In this document: positions 1 to 8,493 of the stretch, one piece after another
Position numbering within the stretch: the first letter of the stretch is position 1
Layout of the letters: every line of letters begins with the position of its first letter
Origin: Allorhizobium pseudoryzae
Lineage (GTDB): Bacteria > Pseudomonadota > Alphaproteobacteria > Rhizobiales > Rhizobiaceae
Length of the DNA stretch: 64,000 nucleotides
Assembly: GCF_011046245.1 (NCBI RefSeq)
Contig: NZ_CP049244.1
Span: forward strand, 310,001 to 374,000
Direction of reading: 5' to 3'
Notes under the pieces: model-generated
Seen by the model: the letters and a program-made list of their open reading frames with translations, nothing else
What the model was told of the DNA's origin: nothing
Database searches by the model: none
Translations under genes and position numbers: made by a program

Positions 1-1222
1 GCAGCAAATCCTTCATCTCCGCAACGAGCATGCCGAGGTCGACCGGACCGACCTGGAGATCCTGCCGGCGGGCAAAGGCAAGCAGCCGCTGGGTGAGCGA
101 TGCGCCGCGCTGCGCGCCCTGCAGCGCGCCGTCGATCAAGCGCGTCGCTTTCGCATCGCCCGCCACATGCTTGCGGAGAAGTTCAAGGTTGCCGAGCACA
201 GCCATCAGCAGGTTGTTGAAGTCATGGGCCACGCCGCCAGTGAGTTGCCCGATGGCTTCCATCTTCTGGGCCTGGCGAAGCTGCTCCTCCGCCCGCTCCC
301 GCTGGCTGACCTCGGCCAGCACAAGCCGGTGCGCGTCCAGCAGCTCGCGCGTCCGCTCCGCCACGCGTTCCTCGAGCATCTCGTTGAGTTGGCGCTGCTG
401 CTCTTCCGCCAGAAGCCGTTCCGTGATGTCGACAGACACCCCGACAAGCTTAACGGGCTGGCCGGCGCGGTCGCGGTAGAGTTGGGCGCGGATCTCGGCG
501 CCATGGATCGAGCCGTCGGGCCAGACGGTCCGGTAGGTGATCGCATAATCAACGCCCGTTTCCAGCGTGTTGCGGACCGCCTCCTGCATGCGCGCCAGAT
601 CGTCGGGATGAATGGCGTCCAACAAGTCGCCATAGGTGAAACGATCTCCGGGACTGCGGCCGAAAATTCCCCGGCAGGTCGACGACGACGTCAACACCTT
701 CGTCGCCAGATCCAGCTCCCACGCGCCAAGTCGGCCCGCCTCCAGCGCTGTCTGAAGGCGGCGTTCGCCTTCGTCCAGTTCCTCCATGCGGGCACTCGCC
801 TCATACTGCCGACGCCGAGCGCGCATCGCGGACCGGGTCACGCTGATGAATGTGGTTGGGTGGAAGGGGCGCTCAATGAAACTGACATTGCCAAGGATTT
901 CAGACAGTCGGGCGGCGGCAGGATTTCGCTCGGGCCCGCCGCCATGAGCCGTCAGGATGATAAACGGGAGGTCGGACCAACTGGGCTGGCTTTCGATCCA
1001 CGACACAAGCGGGCGCAGATCGGCGGAGTGTAAAGCCTCTTCCGTGATCACCGCGAAGGCAACATTCTCGCCCAGTTCCGCCACCAGCGCATCAAGCGTG
1101 GCGGCAACCTTTGCGGCAATGCCGGCATCCTGCAGCAAAGCCCTTGCAATACCGGCGTCACGGCCCAGCGGGGCGTGGATCAGGCCTAAGACATCACGCT
1201 CAGAAATGGCTGCCATCCTCAT
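1..1222 (-). CDS. PAS sensor histidine kinase with N-terminal receiver-like domain (partial)
   Basis: The reading frame is open from an ATG at 1222 to the window edge, so the C-terminus (ATPase domain) is missing; 407 residues are visible. Residues about 1-125 look like a receiver fold ending in an ERPF-type motif, but the usual phospho-acceptor strand reads AFAVITEEAL, so the acceptor Asp appears to be absent. A PAS domain follows (about 147-260, ending GVSVDITER), then a coiled linker and the HisKA H-box GGVAHDFNNLL with the phospho-accepting His near residue 333. The start overlaps the end of the upstream KaiC-like gene by 23 bases, so the two are co-transcribed and probably translationally coupled. 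A second in-frame ATG lies at 1216. Inferred role: cytoplasmic sensor kinase working with the KaiC-like ATPase; the signal is unknown. Confidence 0.85.
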   Translation of the reverse strand, partial: MRMAAISERDVLGLIHAPLGRDAGIARALLQDAGIAAKVAATLDALVAELGENVAFAVITEEALHSADLRPLVSWIESQPSWSDLPFIILTAHGGGPERNPAAARLSEILGNVSFIERPFHPTTFISVTRSAMRARRRQYEASARMEELDEGERRLQTALEAGRLGAWELDLATKVLTSSSTCRGIFGRSPGDRFTYGDLLDAIHPDDLARMQEAVRNTLETGVDYAITYRTVWPDGSIHGAEIRAQLYRDRAGQPVKLVGVSVDITERLLAEEQQRQLNEMLEERVAERTRELLDAHRLVLAEVSQRERAEEQLRQAQKMEAIGQLTGGVAHDFNNLLMAVLGNLELLRKHVAGDAKATRLIDGALQGAQRGASLTQRLLAFARRQDLQVGPVDLGMLVAEMKDLL

Positions 1223-2708
1223 CAAGGGCCCGCAACAGGGAATGCCCGTCTCCGACCAGAACCGGAACCCCTCGCAGAATCCCCTGGAATCCGGCCAGCG
1301 GCTCGCCAAGCGTCAGTCCGGCACCGCTGATCTTGTATTCCCGGATCGTATCTTCGTGCATTCCGGTCCGCTTCTTGATCACCGAGATCGCCCGACGGAC
1401 TCGACCTTCCGCCTCGAAATAGCGTAGCAGGATGACCGTGTCTGCAAGATAGGTCACGTCCACCGGTGATTTCATGTCGCCGACAAGACCATGCTGCGCG
1501 ACGGTGATGAAGGTGTTGGCACCCTGCCGGTTCAAGAATTGCAGCAATTCGTGCATGTGCAGGATCAACGCATTTTCCTCGGGCATGGCAGCCTGGTAGC
1601 CATTGATGCTGTCAATCACAACCGTGGTGGCGTCGAAACTGGCGACACGGTCTCTGACGCGCTGGGCAAACTCACCGGGTGACAGTTCTGCTGCATCGAC
1701 CTGTTCGATGTGAATGAGCTTTTGATCACGCAATGCCTCCAAGTCCAGCCCCATCTCCTTCGTCCGGGAAAACAGCAGGCCCAATTCCTCGTCGAACACG
1801 AAGACGGCGGCCCGCTCCCCCCGCCGGATGGCTGCCTCGACAAACTGCAGCGCCACGAGGCTCTTCCCGGTTCCAGCCGGCCCGATCAGCAGCGTGCTGG
1901 ACCCGCGCACAATGCCGCCTCCGAGAAGATCGTCGAACGCGCTGATGCCGCTCGCCAGGACGGATCTTTCAAATCCTGATTTGTGCTCGACAGCGCGAAG
2001 CCGTGGAAACACGGCGACGCCGCCGGTCTTAATGATGAAGTCGTGATAGCCGCCACGAAAACCTTGACCGCGATATTTGAGCACCCGAAGGCGCCGACGC
2101 TCCGATCCGTAATCCGGAGCAAGCTGCTCAAGGTGAATAACGCCGTGCACGACACTGTGGACAGTCTTATCCATGGCATCCGAGGTCATGTCGTCCAACA
2201 GGAGGACCGTTGCATCGGACCGTGAGAAAAAGTGCTTCATCGCCAGGATCTGTCGGCGGTAGCGAAGCGAACTCTGCGCCAGAAGCCGGATCTCCGAGAG
2301 GCTATCGATCACAACGCGATGGGGCTTTACGCGCTCGAAGGCTTCGAAAATGAGCTTGGTCGTCTCGCCGAGTTCCAGATCCGAGGAATAGAGGAGACTT
2401 TGCTGCTGGTCGGAATCGAGCAGGCTCTCAGGCGGAACGAGCTCGTATATCTCCACCTGTTTGCCGATATCCTTGCCATGGGAGAGCGCGCTGTCACGCA
2501 GTTCTTCCTCGGTCTCCGAAAGGGTGATGTAAAGGCAGCGCTCATCGATTTTGGCGCCTTCCAGCAAAAATTGCAGGGCGATCGTCGTCTTGCCCGAGCC
2601 TGGAGCGCCTTCGAGCAGAAAGACGTGACGGCGGGACAGGCCTCCCAACAAAATGTCGTCCAGACCCTCGACCCCAGTCTTTGCTTTCTCACCCAAACTG
2701 CCTGACAT
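1200..2708 (-). CDS. KaiC-like double-RecA ATPase
   Basis: A 502-residue protein with two RecA/KaiC domains. Walker A motifs are GAPGSGKTT (34-42) and GPAGTGKS (276-283); acidic clusters SETEEE (about 65-70) and DEE (306-308) follow each, as in KaiC CI and CII. At the place of the KaiC phosphorylation pair Ser-Thr, this protein has Thr419-Tyr420 (VDVTYLADT), so classical Ser/Thr autophosphorylation may be altered. The ATG at 2708 is preferred because it follows a strong GGGAGG ribosome site and starts the conserved domain; the longer frame upstream lacks domain character. It is followed by the histidine kinase with overlapping ends. KaiC homologues outside cyanobacteria often sit with histidine kinases; a role in stress or time-of-day signalling is inference. 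Confidence 0.9.
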   Translation of the reverse strand: MSGSLGEKAKTGVEGLDDILLGGLSRRHVFLLEGAPGSGKTTIALQFLLEGAKIDERCLYITLSETEEELRDSALSHGKDIGKQVEIYELVPPESLLDSDQQQSLLYSSDLELGETTKLIFEAFERVKPHRVVIDSLSEIRLLAQSSLRYRRQILAMKHFFSRSDATVLLLDDMTSDAMDKTVHSVVHGVIHLEQLAPDYGSERRRLRVLKYRGQGFRGGYHDFIIKTGGVAVFPRLRAVEHKSGFERSVLASGISAFDDLLGGGIVRGSSTLLIGPAGTGKSLVALQFVEAAIRRGERAAVFVFDEELGLLFSRTKEMGLDLEALRDQKLIHIEQVDAAELSPGEFAQRVRDRVASFDATTVVIDSINGYQAAMPEENALILHMHELLQFLNRQGANTFITVAQHGLVGDMKSPVDVTYLADTVILLRYFEAEGRVRRAISVIKKRTGMHEDTIREYKISGAGLTLGEPLAGFQGILRGVPVLVGDGHSLLRALDEDGSHF

Positions 2709-3095
2709 AGATCCTCCCAGACGACTTTCGATATAGGACCAGCAAACTGACCTGCGAGCAGTAAGACGTTGGAAACGGCAGATTCGTTCCACCGCAGGCT
2801 TCAGACGATCTGCCCGGTTGGGCAACCGTCGTGTACGATGGCTGGGGCGCTTTTGAGGATGCAATACCGTAGGGGCGATCTGATCGCCGAAAGGATGGGC
2901 TCTTCTGCCTGATGCCCTGGATGCGTATTGCGCCGACCATCAGCGCCATCACAGCATGGGTTGGAGTGCCGAGCATCCGGAGCGGGATGAACGATGTCTG
3001 CGCCCGGCATCGGTTGGCCCATACTAGACAGGAACAGCCTTGATCGCCCCACCGCCCCACCTCAATGGGCAGGTTGCTGCCACGATTGCCGGCAT
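2709..3095. other. Intergenic region without convincing gene
   Basis: This 387-base stretch separates the KaiC-like gene from mvaB (both on the minus strand). The open frames in it have unnatural composition and no recognisable domain. It should hold the promoter of the kaiC/kinase pair and perhaps the end of the mevalonate operon transcript; I did not see a clear terminator. Confidence 0.5.
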
Positions 3096-3986
3096 TTACG
3101 AGAGGCTGTCACCGCTCGTTTTCAGCGACCTTGCCAAAGTGGCTGCTGTCTCAAGCTTCGCGCGATCGAGGCCAGTGGCAAAGCCTCTCTGCCGTAGCAG
3201 AGTATCGACTTTGATCGTGTCCACATTTCCTTCCGCCCCTGGCGCATATGGGCAACCGCCAAGCCCGGCGATGGCACTGTCGAACACCCGAAGCCCTTTT
3301 TCCAGGCTCACCTCAATGCTCTCGCACGCGCGTCCATTGGTGTCGTGATAGTGGCCTGCAAGGCGTGACGCAGGGGAGACGCCGAGAACTGCGTCCAGCA
3401 TGGCGGCGACGGTTTCCGGCCGTCCCCTGCCGATAGTATCGCCAAGGCTCACCTCGTGGCAGCCGAGTTGCAGCAGATCGCTCGTCACCCTTGCCACTGC
3501 ACCTGTGGCAACGGGTCCTTCGTAGGGGCATTCGATCACGCAGGAGACGTAGCCCCTGACAGGAATGGCGGCCGCCCTCGCAGCCTCCATGACCGGACGG
3601 AAGCGTTCCAGGCTTTCGGCGATCGAACAATTGATGTTCTTCCGACTGAAGCTTTCGGACGCGGAGGCAAAGATAGCAACCTCGTCGGCGTGCGTGGCAA
3701 CCGCCATCTCCACACCCTTGAGGTTGGGAGTGAGGACTGAATAGACGATGTCCGGAAGGCGGTTGATGCCCTGCATGACATCGGCCGCATCGGCCATCTG
3801 CGGCACCCAGCGCGGCGAGACGAAACTGGTCGCCTCGATCCGTCGGAAACCGCATTCGCTCAGCAGATCAATGAGCCTGATTTTGAGGGTCGTATCGACG
3901 AAACCCTTCTGATTTTGAAGCCCGTCACGAGGCCCGACCTCGACGATCGTGACCTTGTTGTCTTCAATCGTGCTGCCGTTGCTCAC
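3096..3986 (-). CDS. mvaB: Hydroxymethylglutaryl-CoA lyase
   Basis: Cleaves (S)-3-hydroxy-3-methylglutaryl-CoA to acetyl-CoA and acetoacetate in the cytoplasm. The 296-residue protein has the family start motif EVGPRDGLQNQ (catalytic Arg), SFVSPRWVPQMAD, the metal-binding HYHDTNG region and the C-terminal signature AGLGGCPYAPGA with the active-site Cys. I chose the GTG at 3986 because it overlaps the TGA of dctM (GTGA) and has GGAG eight bases upstream; a GTG at 4007 in the same frame is less likely. It is the last gene of the operon mvaA-dctP-dctQ-dctM-mvaB, giving the second catabolic step after MvaA. Family assignment is firm; the mevalonate role follows from mvaA in the same operon. Confidence 0.93.
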   Translation of the reverse strand: MSNGSTIEDNKVTIVEVGPRDGLQNQKGFVDTTLKIRLIDLLSECGFRRIEATSFVSPRWVPQMADAADVMQGINRLPDIVYSVLTPNLKGVEMAVATHADEVAIFASASESFSRKNINCSIAESLERFRPVMEAARAAAIPVRGYVSCVIECPYEGPVATGAVARVTSDLLQLGCHEVSLGDTIGRGRPETVAAMLDAVLGVSPASRLAGHYHDTNGRACESIEVSLEKGLRVFDSAIAGLGGCPYAPGAEGNVDTIKVDTLLRQRGFATGLDRAKLETAATLARSLKTSGDSLS

Positions 3987-5293
3987 CGCATATGCTCCGG
4001 AAGCCACGTGACAAGATCCGGCAGAGCGACGCAGATCAAAAGACCAACGACCTGCAGCAGGAAGAAGGGCAGAATACCCCGATACACCGTGGCCATGGTG
4101 ATATTTTTCGGCAGTGTTCCCTTGATGTAGAACAGGGTGTAGCCGAAGGGTGGGCTGATATAGCCCATCTGGATCGTCAGTGCGAACAAAACGCCGAACC
4201 AGATCTGGTCGAAGCCGTAGAACTGGACCACAGGCAGGAAGACCGGGACGGTCAGCAGGATGATGCCGATTTCGTCCAGCACGGTGCCCAGGAAGATGAG
4301 GATCAGCATCATCAGCGCCAGCACGACATAGGGATTGGCATCAAGTCCTTCGAGCAGTTGGAACAGCGTGTCCGCGCCGCCAAGTCCGGTGAAGATCGCC
4401 ACATAGGCTTTGGCGCCCAGGGTGATCCAGAGGATCATGCCGGTCGTCTTGAGAGTGCCGGTCGCGCAGTCATAGAGCATGCCTCGGCTGAGGTTGCCGC
4501 GCAGGACGGCCGCGATCGCGGCACCAAGGACGCCGACGGCGGCAGCTTCCGTCGGGGTGGCCACGCCGAAGAAAATCGATCCGAGGACCATGACGATGAT
4601 CATCGTCGGAAGGATAAGGGTTTTCAGGGCTGAAAACTTCTCTCCCCAGCTGGCCTTGCGAGTGTCCTCGCGCGCCGGGATCATCTCGGGTCGGAAGTAG
4701 CCTATGATGAGAATGTAGCCGATATAGAGCAGACCAAGGAGCACACCCGGGACAATGCCGGCAATCAGCATCTTGCCGATCGAAACCTGGGCGGTAACCG
4801 AATAGACGATCGTCAGCACCGATGGCGGAATGAGGATGCCGAGCGTGCCGGATGCGCAGATCGTGCCTGTGGCGAGCCTTGGATCATAACCGCGTTTCAG
4901 CATCTCCGGCAGCGCGAGGATTCCCATGGCGGTGACGGCGGCACCGACCACGCCGGTCATGGCAGCCATGACAAGGCAGATGACCACAGTGCCAATCGCA
5001 AGACCGCCGCGAACCCGGCCGAACCAGAGCTCCATCGCAGTGTAGAGATCGCGGATTACGTCCGAGCGCTGCAGCAGCATGGCCATGAAGATATAGAGCG
5101 GAATGCCGAGAAGTGCTTCCGACTGCATGGTGTCGAACATCTGCAGGACGAGGACGACAAGCGCGCTCGAATCCCAGAATGCGACCGTGAAGATGACCGA
5201 GAGACCACCGAGCACGAAGGCGACCGGAAGGCCTGCGAGAAGGAAGAGGCTCAGGCCCCCGAACATGATGATGAGAATTTCTGTCGGCGACAT
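3983..5293 (-). CDS. dctM: TRAP transporter large permease (DctM)
   Basis: A 436-residue hydrophobic protein of the DctM/IT superfamily with about twelve membrane segments; typical stretches are FVLGGLSVIF, GIPLYIFMAMLLQRSD, ASGTLGILIPPS and GVATPTEAAAVGVLGA. It forms the sodium-driven channel of the TRAP importer with DctQ and receives substrate from DctP. The ATG at 5293 overlaps the dctQ stop (TGATG), so the longer upstream reading frame is not the gene start. The gene ends overlapping mvaB by four bases. Its place between mevalonate degradation genes points to mevalonate uptake. Confidence 0.93.
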   Translation of the reverse strand: MSPTEILIIMFGGLSLFLLAGLPVAFVLGGLSVIFTVAFWDSSALVVLVLQMFDTMQSEALLGIPLYIFMAMLLQRSDVIRDLYTAMELWFGRVRGGLAIGTVVICLVMAAMTGVVGAAVTAMGILALPEMLKRGYDPRLATGTICASGTLGILIPPSVLTIVYSVTAQVSIGKMLIAGIVPGVLLGLLYIGYILIIGYFRPEMIPAREDTRKASWGEKFSALKTLILPTMIIVMVLGSIFFGVATPTEAAAVGVLGAAIAAVLRGNLSRGMLYDCATGTLKTTGMILWITLGAKAYVAIFTGLGGADTLFQLLEGLDANPYVVLALMMLILIFLGTVLDEIGIILLTVPVFLPVVQFYGFDQIWFGVLFALTIQMGYISPPFGYTLFYIKGTLPKNITMATVYRGILPFFLLQVVGLLICVALPDLVTWLPEHMR

Positions 5294-5829
5294 CAGCTTG
5301 CGATCCCGTGATCGGATTGCGCCCCGGTGACGGCGGAAGGATCGAACAGCACGCGGATCCATTCGACTGCGGCCTGCAATCCGAGCAGCACGAGAGACAG
5401 CGGGATGAAGAGCTTCACCGGCCAGATGGGCGGGTTCCACGACGAATAGGACGTTTCGCCGTATTGCCAGGCCTGGAGGGCGAAGGGGATGGCATACAAC
5501 AGCAGGATTACGCAAAAGGCGATGATGATGGGATAATTGAGAAGCTCCAGCAGCCGGCGGACCCTCGGTCCTGCCGCGTGCTGAACGAGGTCGAGGCTGA
5601 CATGGCCACGCTCGTGCAGGAGGTGCGGCCCCGCCAGCAGGAAATAGGGGCCAAAAATCAATGTGGCCGTCTCCATCGCCCAGGATGAGGGTGAGTTGAA
5701 CACGTAGCGTGAAATGACGGCAAACAGCATGACCGGCACGATGATGAACATCAGCAGGCTGGCTGCCCGGAAGATGAACCTATTGAGCGCGGTGACCGCG
5801 TCGTAGAGGATTTGGACCGGTTTGGGCAT
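5293..5829 (-). CDS. dctQ: TRAP transporter small permease (DctQ)
   Basis: A 178-residue four-helix membrane protein. The DctQ hallmarks are visible: SRYVFNSPSSWAMETATLIFG near the second helix, HERGHVSLDLV after it, and a last helix LSLVLLGLQAAVEWIRVLF. It bridges substrate-binding protein and DctM. The start at 5829 (MPKPVQILYD) is chosen because the upstream in-frame extension is charged, runs through the hairpin behind dctP and lacks family similarity. Overlaps dctM by one TGATG junction. Confidence 0.88.
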   Translation of the reverse strand: MPKPVQILYDAVTALNRFIFRAASLLMFIIVPVMLFAVISRYVFNSPSSWAMETATLIFGPYFLLAGPHLLHERGHVSLDLVQHAAGPRVRRLLELLNYPIIIAFCVILLLYAIPFALQAWQYGETSYSSWNPPIWPVKLFIPLSLVLLGLQAAVEWIRVLFDPSAVTGAQSDHGIAS

Positions 5830-5856
5830 GATTGCTCGACGGCTGGAAGGATAAGG

Positions 5857-5880
5857 GGACGCGCCGCGGATGGCGCGTCC
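5857..5880 (-). terminator. Intercistronic hairpin between dctP and dctQ
   Basis: GGACGCGCC (5857-5865) and GGCGCGTCC (5872-5880) form a perfect nine-pair stem with a six-base loop. It lies just behind the dctP stop codon and before dctQ, with no run of U. Such stems behind binding-protein genes usually protect the upstream message or partly attenuate the permease genes, so that binding protein is made in excess; that effect here is inference. Confidence 0.55.
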
Positions 5881-5888
5881 GGGAAAGA

Positions 5889-6941
5889 TCAGGCGAGAAG
5901 CCCCAGCTTCTTCATCTGCGCAATCTGGCTGTCGAGGATCTTGTTGGCAAGCGCATCGCTCTTGGCGGCGGCCCGCCATGCCTCTGCCGCCTTGGCACGA
6001 TTTGCGGTCACGTCGGCTTCGTCGAGTTCGATTACGGTGACGCCCTTTTCCTTGAAAGCTGCAAGCGCGCTTGCATCCGTCTTGGTCTTGTTGGCCTGAT
6101 ATTCGTCCGAGATATCCTTAGCGGCATCCGCAAGCGCGGCCTTGAAGTCATCCGGCAAGCTATCGAACGCAGCCTTGTTGGCAACATAGGAGGTGGCGGT
6201 CGTCGGCTGGTGCACGCCCGGCAGGATGATGAACTTGGCGACTTCGGCAAGCCCTGCATCAAGGTTGGCCTGAAGGTCACCCCGATCGGCAATGTCGATC
6301 AGGCCCTTGTCGAGCGCTGAATAGACCTCAGCCGTCGGCAACGGCGTGACCGCTACCCCAAACGCACCCATCACGGTCGAGGCGAGACCGGTGAAGCGGC
6401 CCTTCTTGCCGTTGAAATCGGCGATCGTCTTGATTTCCACCTTGGAATGGATGGGCTCCTGATCGTAGATCGTGGGAGCGATGTAGTGGAGACCCGCTGG
6501 CGCATAGGATTCACGCGCCATATCCAAACCGCCGAGTTCATAGAACCAGGCCGCATAGTCCTCCGATTTCTTGTAGCCGAAAGGAATGGTGCTGGTGAAG
6601 GCATGCGCCGGGATCTTGCCGGCGGTATAGCCGTCAAAGGTTTTCATCAACTGGAAGGCACCACCGCGCACGGCGTCGAAAGATTGCGCCGGCGGAACGA
6701 TCTGGCCGGCGGAGAACAGCTTCAGTTCAAAGGCACCGCCGGTCTTTTCGGCAACCTTCTTGACGAACATTTCCTCGTATTTCTGCGGCGTGGTACCGCC
6801 GTCCCAGAGCGATTGCATGCGCCAGGACACTTTGCTGCTCTGCGCGATCGCAGGCGTTGCCAGCTTCGACGCCCCCACCACGGCGATACCGCCGGCGGTG
6901 AACTGCAGCAGCGAACGGCGTGATATGTTGATCTTTGTCAT
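5889..6941 (-). CDS. dctP: TRAP substrate-binding protein, probable mevalonate binder (DctP)
   Basis: A 350-residue periplasmic binding protein. The N-terminus KINISRRSLLQFTAGG...ATPAIAQ is a twin-arginine-type signal peptide with an AxA cleavage site. The DctP fold is shown by SAGQIVPPAQSFDAVRGGAFQ and by the conserved ligand-carboxylate Arg in KKGRFTG. The ATG at 6941 has an excellent GGGAGG site; an earlier in-frame start at 6980 lies upstream of that site. The gene is second in the mevalonate operon, right after mvaA. TRAP binding proteins specific for mevalonate are known; specificity here is inferred from the operon. Confidence 0.9.
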   Translation of the reverse strand: MTKINISRRSLLQFTAGGIAVVGASKLATPAIAQSSKVSWRMQSLWDGGTTPQKYEEMFVKKVAEKTGGAFELKLFSAGQIVPPAQSFDAVRGGAFQLMKTFDGYTAGKIPAHAFTSTIPFGYKKSEDYAAWFYELGGLDMARESYAPAGLHYIAPTIYDQEPIHSKVEIKTIADFNGKKGRFTGLASTVMGAFGVAVTPLPTAEVYSALDKGLIDIADRGDLQANLDAGLAEVAKFIILPGVHQPTTATSYVANKAAFDSLPDDFKAALADAAKDISDEYQANKTKTDASALAAFKEKGVTVIELDEADVTANRAKAAEAWRAAAKSDALANKILDSQIAQMKKLGLLA

Positions 6942-7040
6942 GTGTTCCTCCCTTGGAAAATTCATTGCCCCTGGGGGCATTCCTCCCTTTGCCGGATACC
7001 GGCACAGACCTCACGGATCCCGTCCCTCGCTCCGCCACGG

Positions 7041-8342
7041 TCATCCGTTGCGCAGCGTTGCCAGCAGATCGCGAGCCCGCTCTACGCGGACATCGTGGGC
7101 TGCTGCAAGCTGCTTGGCCACTGCCTCGATTTCCTCGCCGACGGCGCCAGCCACGATCGCAATGTTGCGGGCATGCAGCGCCATGTGACCGCGCTGGATG
7201 CCTTCGGTCGCGAGCGCACGCATCGCTGCCATGTTCTGTGCGAGGCCCAGCGCCACGCAGAGTTGGGCAAGTTCCGCCGCCGTGCTGATGTTCAAGATCT
7301 TCAACGCCAGCTTGGCCAACGGATGGGTCTTCGTCGCACCGCCGACGATACCGACTGCCATCGGCAGTTCCAGCGTCCCGACGAGACGTCCGGACTTGTC
7401 CTTCTCCCAGGTTGTCAGCGAAGTGTAGTGGCCCTTGCGGACGGCCCACACATGGGCACCGGCTTCGATTGCCCGCCAGTCGTTGCCGGTCGCCACGATC
7501 AGGGGATCGATACCATTCATGATGCCCTTGTTGTGGGTCGCGGCCCGATACGGATCGATGGCCGCAAACTGGTAGGCGGCAACCATGCGGTCGATCATCT
7601 CTTCGCCGGAGATGTCCTTCGTGGCCAATGCTTCCGGTGTGACCGCAATACGTGCCCGGGCCAGCCGGAGATCGGCGAGGTTCGACAGGATCCGCAGCCT
7701 GACGGTACCCCCGGTCAGTTCCGCGACCAGAGGTGCGACCCGTTCGGCCATGGTGTTGACTGTATTGGCACCCATGGCGTCGCGCACGTCGACGATCAAG
7801 TGCATCACCGCCATTGCGCCGCCTGGCGTGTCCGGAAATACATGAACCTCGATGTCGCGGCAGCCGCCACCGAGTTCCACTAAAACCTTGTCGCAGGCAT
7901 TGGCGGCCGCGATGATGCGCGTGCGCTCGGACAGGATCTTGAGTCGAGCACCGTAGGGATCCGACAGATCGATCAACTGCACTTGGGCACGCATGAGAGG
8001 ATCCGTTACGGACGCCTCGAAACCGCCGCAGCCACGCACGATCCGGGCCATGTATGAGGCGGCGGCAACGATGGAGGGCTCCTCGACCGCCATCGGGATG
8101 ATGTAGTCGCGGCCGTTGATGGTGAAGTTGGCAGCAACACCCATGGGCAGTTCGAACGTGCCGATGACATTCTCGATCATGCCGTCAGCCGTCTCGATCG
8201 GCAGAGCCCCGGGCTTGGCGAGCAATGCTGCCTCGCTTTCGTCAAGGCCGACAGCCTCGACGACTTGCTGCCAGCGTTGCTGCGGGGTGAGATTGCGGAA
8301 ACCTTCCAGACGCGAGTTTGCGACGCCCGACTGCACTTTCAC
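7041..8342 (-). CDS. mvaA: Degradative (class II) HMG-CoA reductase / mevalonate dehydrogenase
   Basis: Oxidises mevalonate with CoA to HMG-CoA (NAD-linked in the well-studied Pseudomonas mevalonii enzyme). The 433-residue sequence follows that enzyme closely: catalytic Glu in [49 protein letters not shown], Lys in THNKGIMNG, Asp in ATGNDW and His in [11 protein letters not shown]. Start choice is decided by the ribosome site: an ATG at 8348 touches GGAGG with no spacing, whereas the in-frame GTG at 8342 lies six bases from it, so I prefer 8342. First gene of the operon, divergent from the MocR regulator at 8494. Confidence 0.93.
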   Translation of the reverse strand: MKVQSGVANSRLEGFRNLTPQQRWQQVVEAVGLDESEAALLAKPGALPIETADGMIENVIGTFELPMGVAANFTINGRDYIIPMAVEEPSIVAAASYMARIVRGCGGFEASVTDPLMRAQVQLIDLSDPYGARLKILSERTRIIAAANACDKVLVELGGGCRDIEVHVFPDTPGGAMAVMHLIVDVRDAMGANTVNTMAERVAPLVAELTGGTVRLRILSNLADLRLARARIAVTPEALATKDISGEEMIDRMVAAYQFAAIDPYRAATHNKGIMNGIDPLIVATGNDWRAIEAGAHVWAVRKGHYTSLTTWEKDKSGRLVGTLELPMAVGIVGGATKTHPLAKLALKILNISTAAELAQLCVALGLAQNMAAMRALATEGIQRGHMALHARNIAIVAGAVGEEIEAVAKQLAAAHDVRVERARDLLATLRNG

Positions 8343-8417
8343 TGTCATCCTCCCAAAGCATTTTCGGCTGCACATCTTCTGATATGCGCATCCGTCTTTC
8401 CTTAACTTTGGTCGTAT

Positions 8418-8467
8418 TGTACCATCACCACAAGGTACAGTCAGGGCTGGTAACGGCAAACTGTACC
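8418..8467. promoter_or_regulatory. Candidate operator with three TGTACC half-sites
   Basis: In the divergent control region between mvaA and the MocR gene the hexamer TGTACC occurs at 8418-8423 and 8462-8467 in the same direction, and inverted as GGTACA at 8434-8439. The outer two are direct repeats 44 bases apart; the first two form an inverted pair. MocR regulators commonly bind direct repeats in the shared promoter, so these are the natural candidates. Confidence 0.5.
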
Positions 8468-8493
8468 TGTCGAACTAAGGAGACAGTCGCGCG

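Noticed and set aside
167..1033. 288-codon plus-strand frame at the left edge
   Set aside because: Opposite the histidine kinase, whose PAS and H-box motifs are clear on the minus strand.
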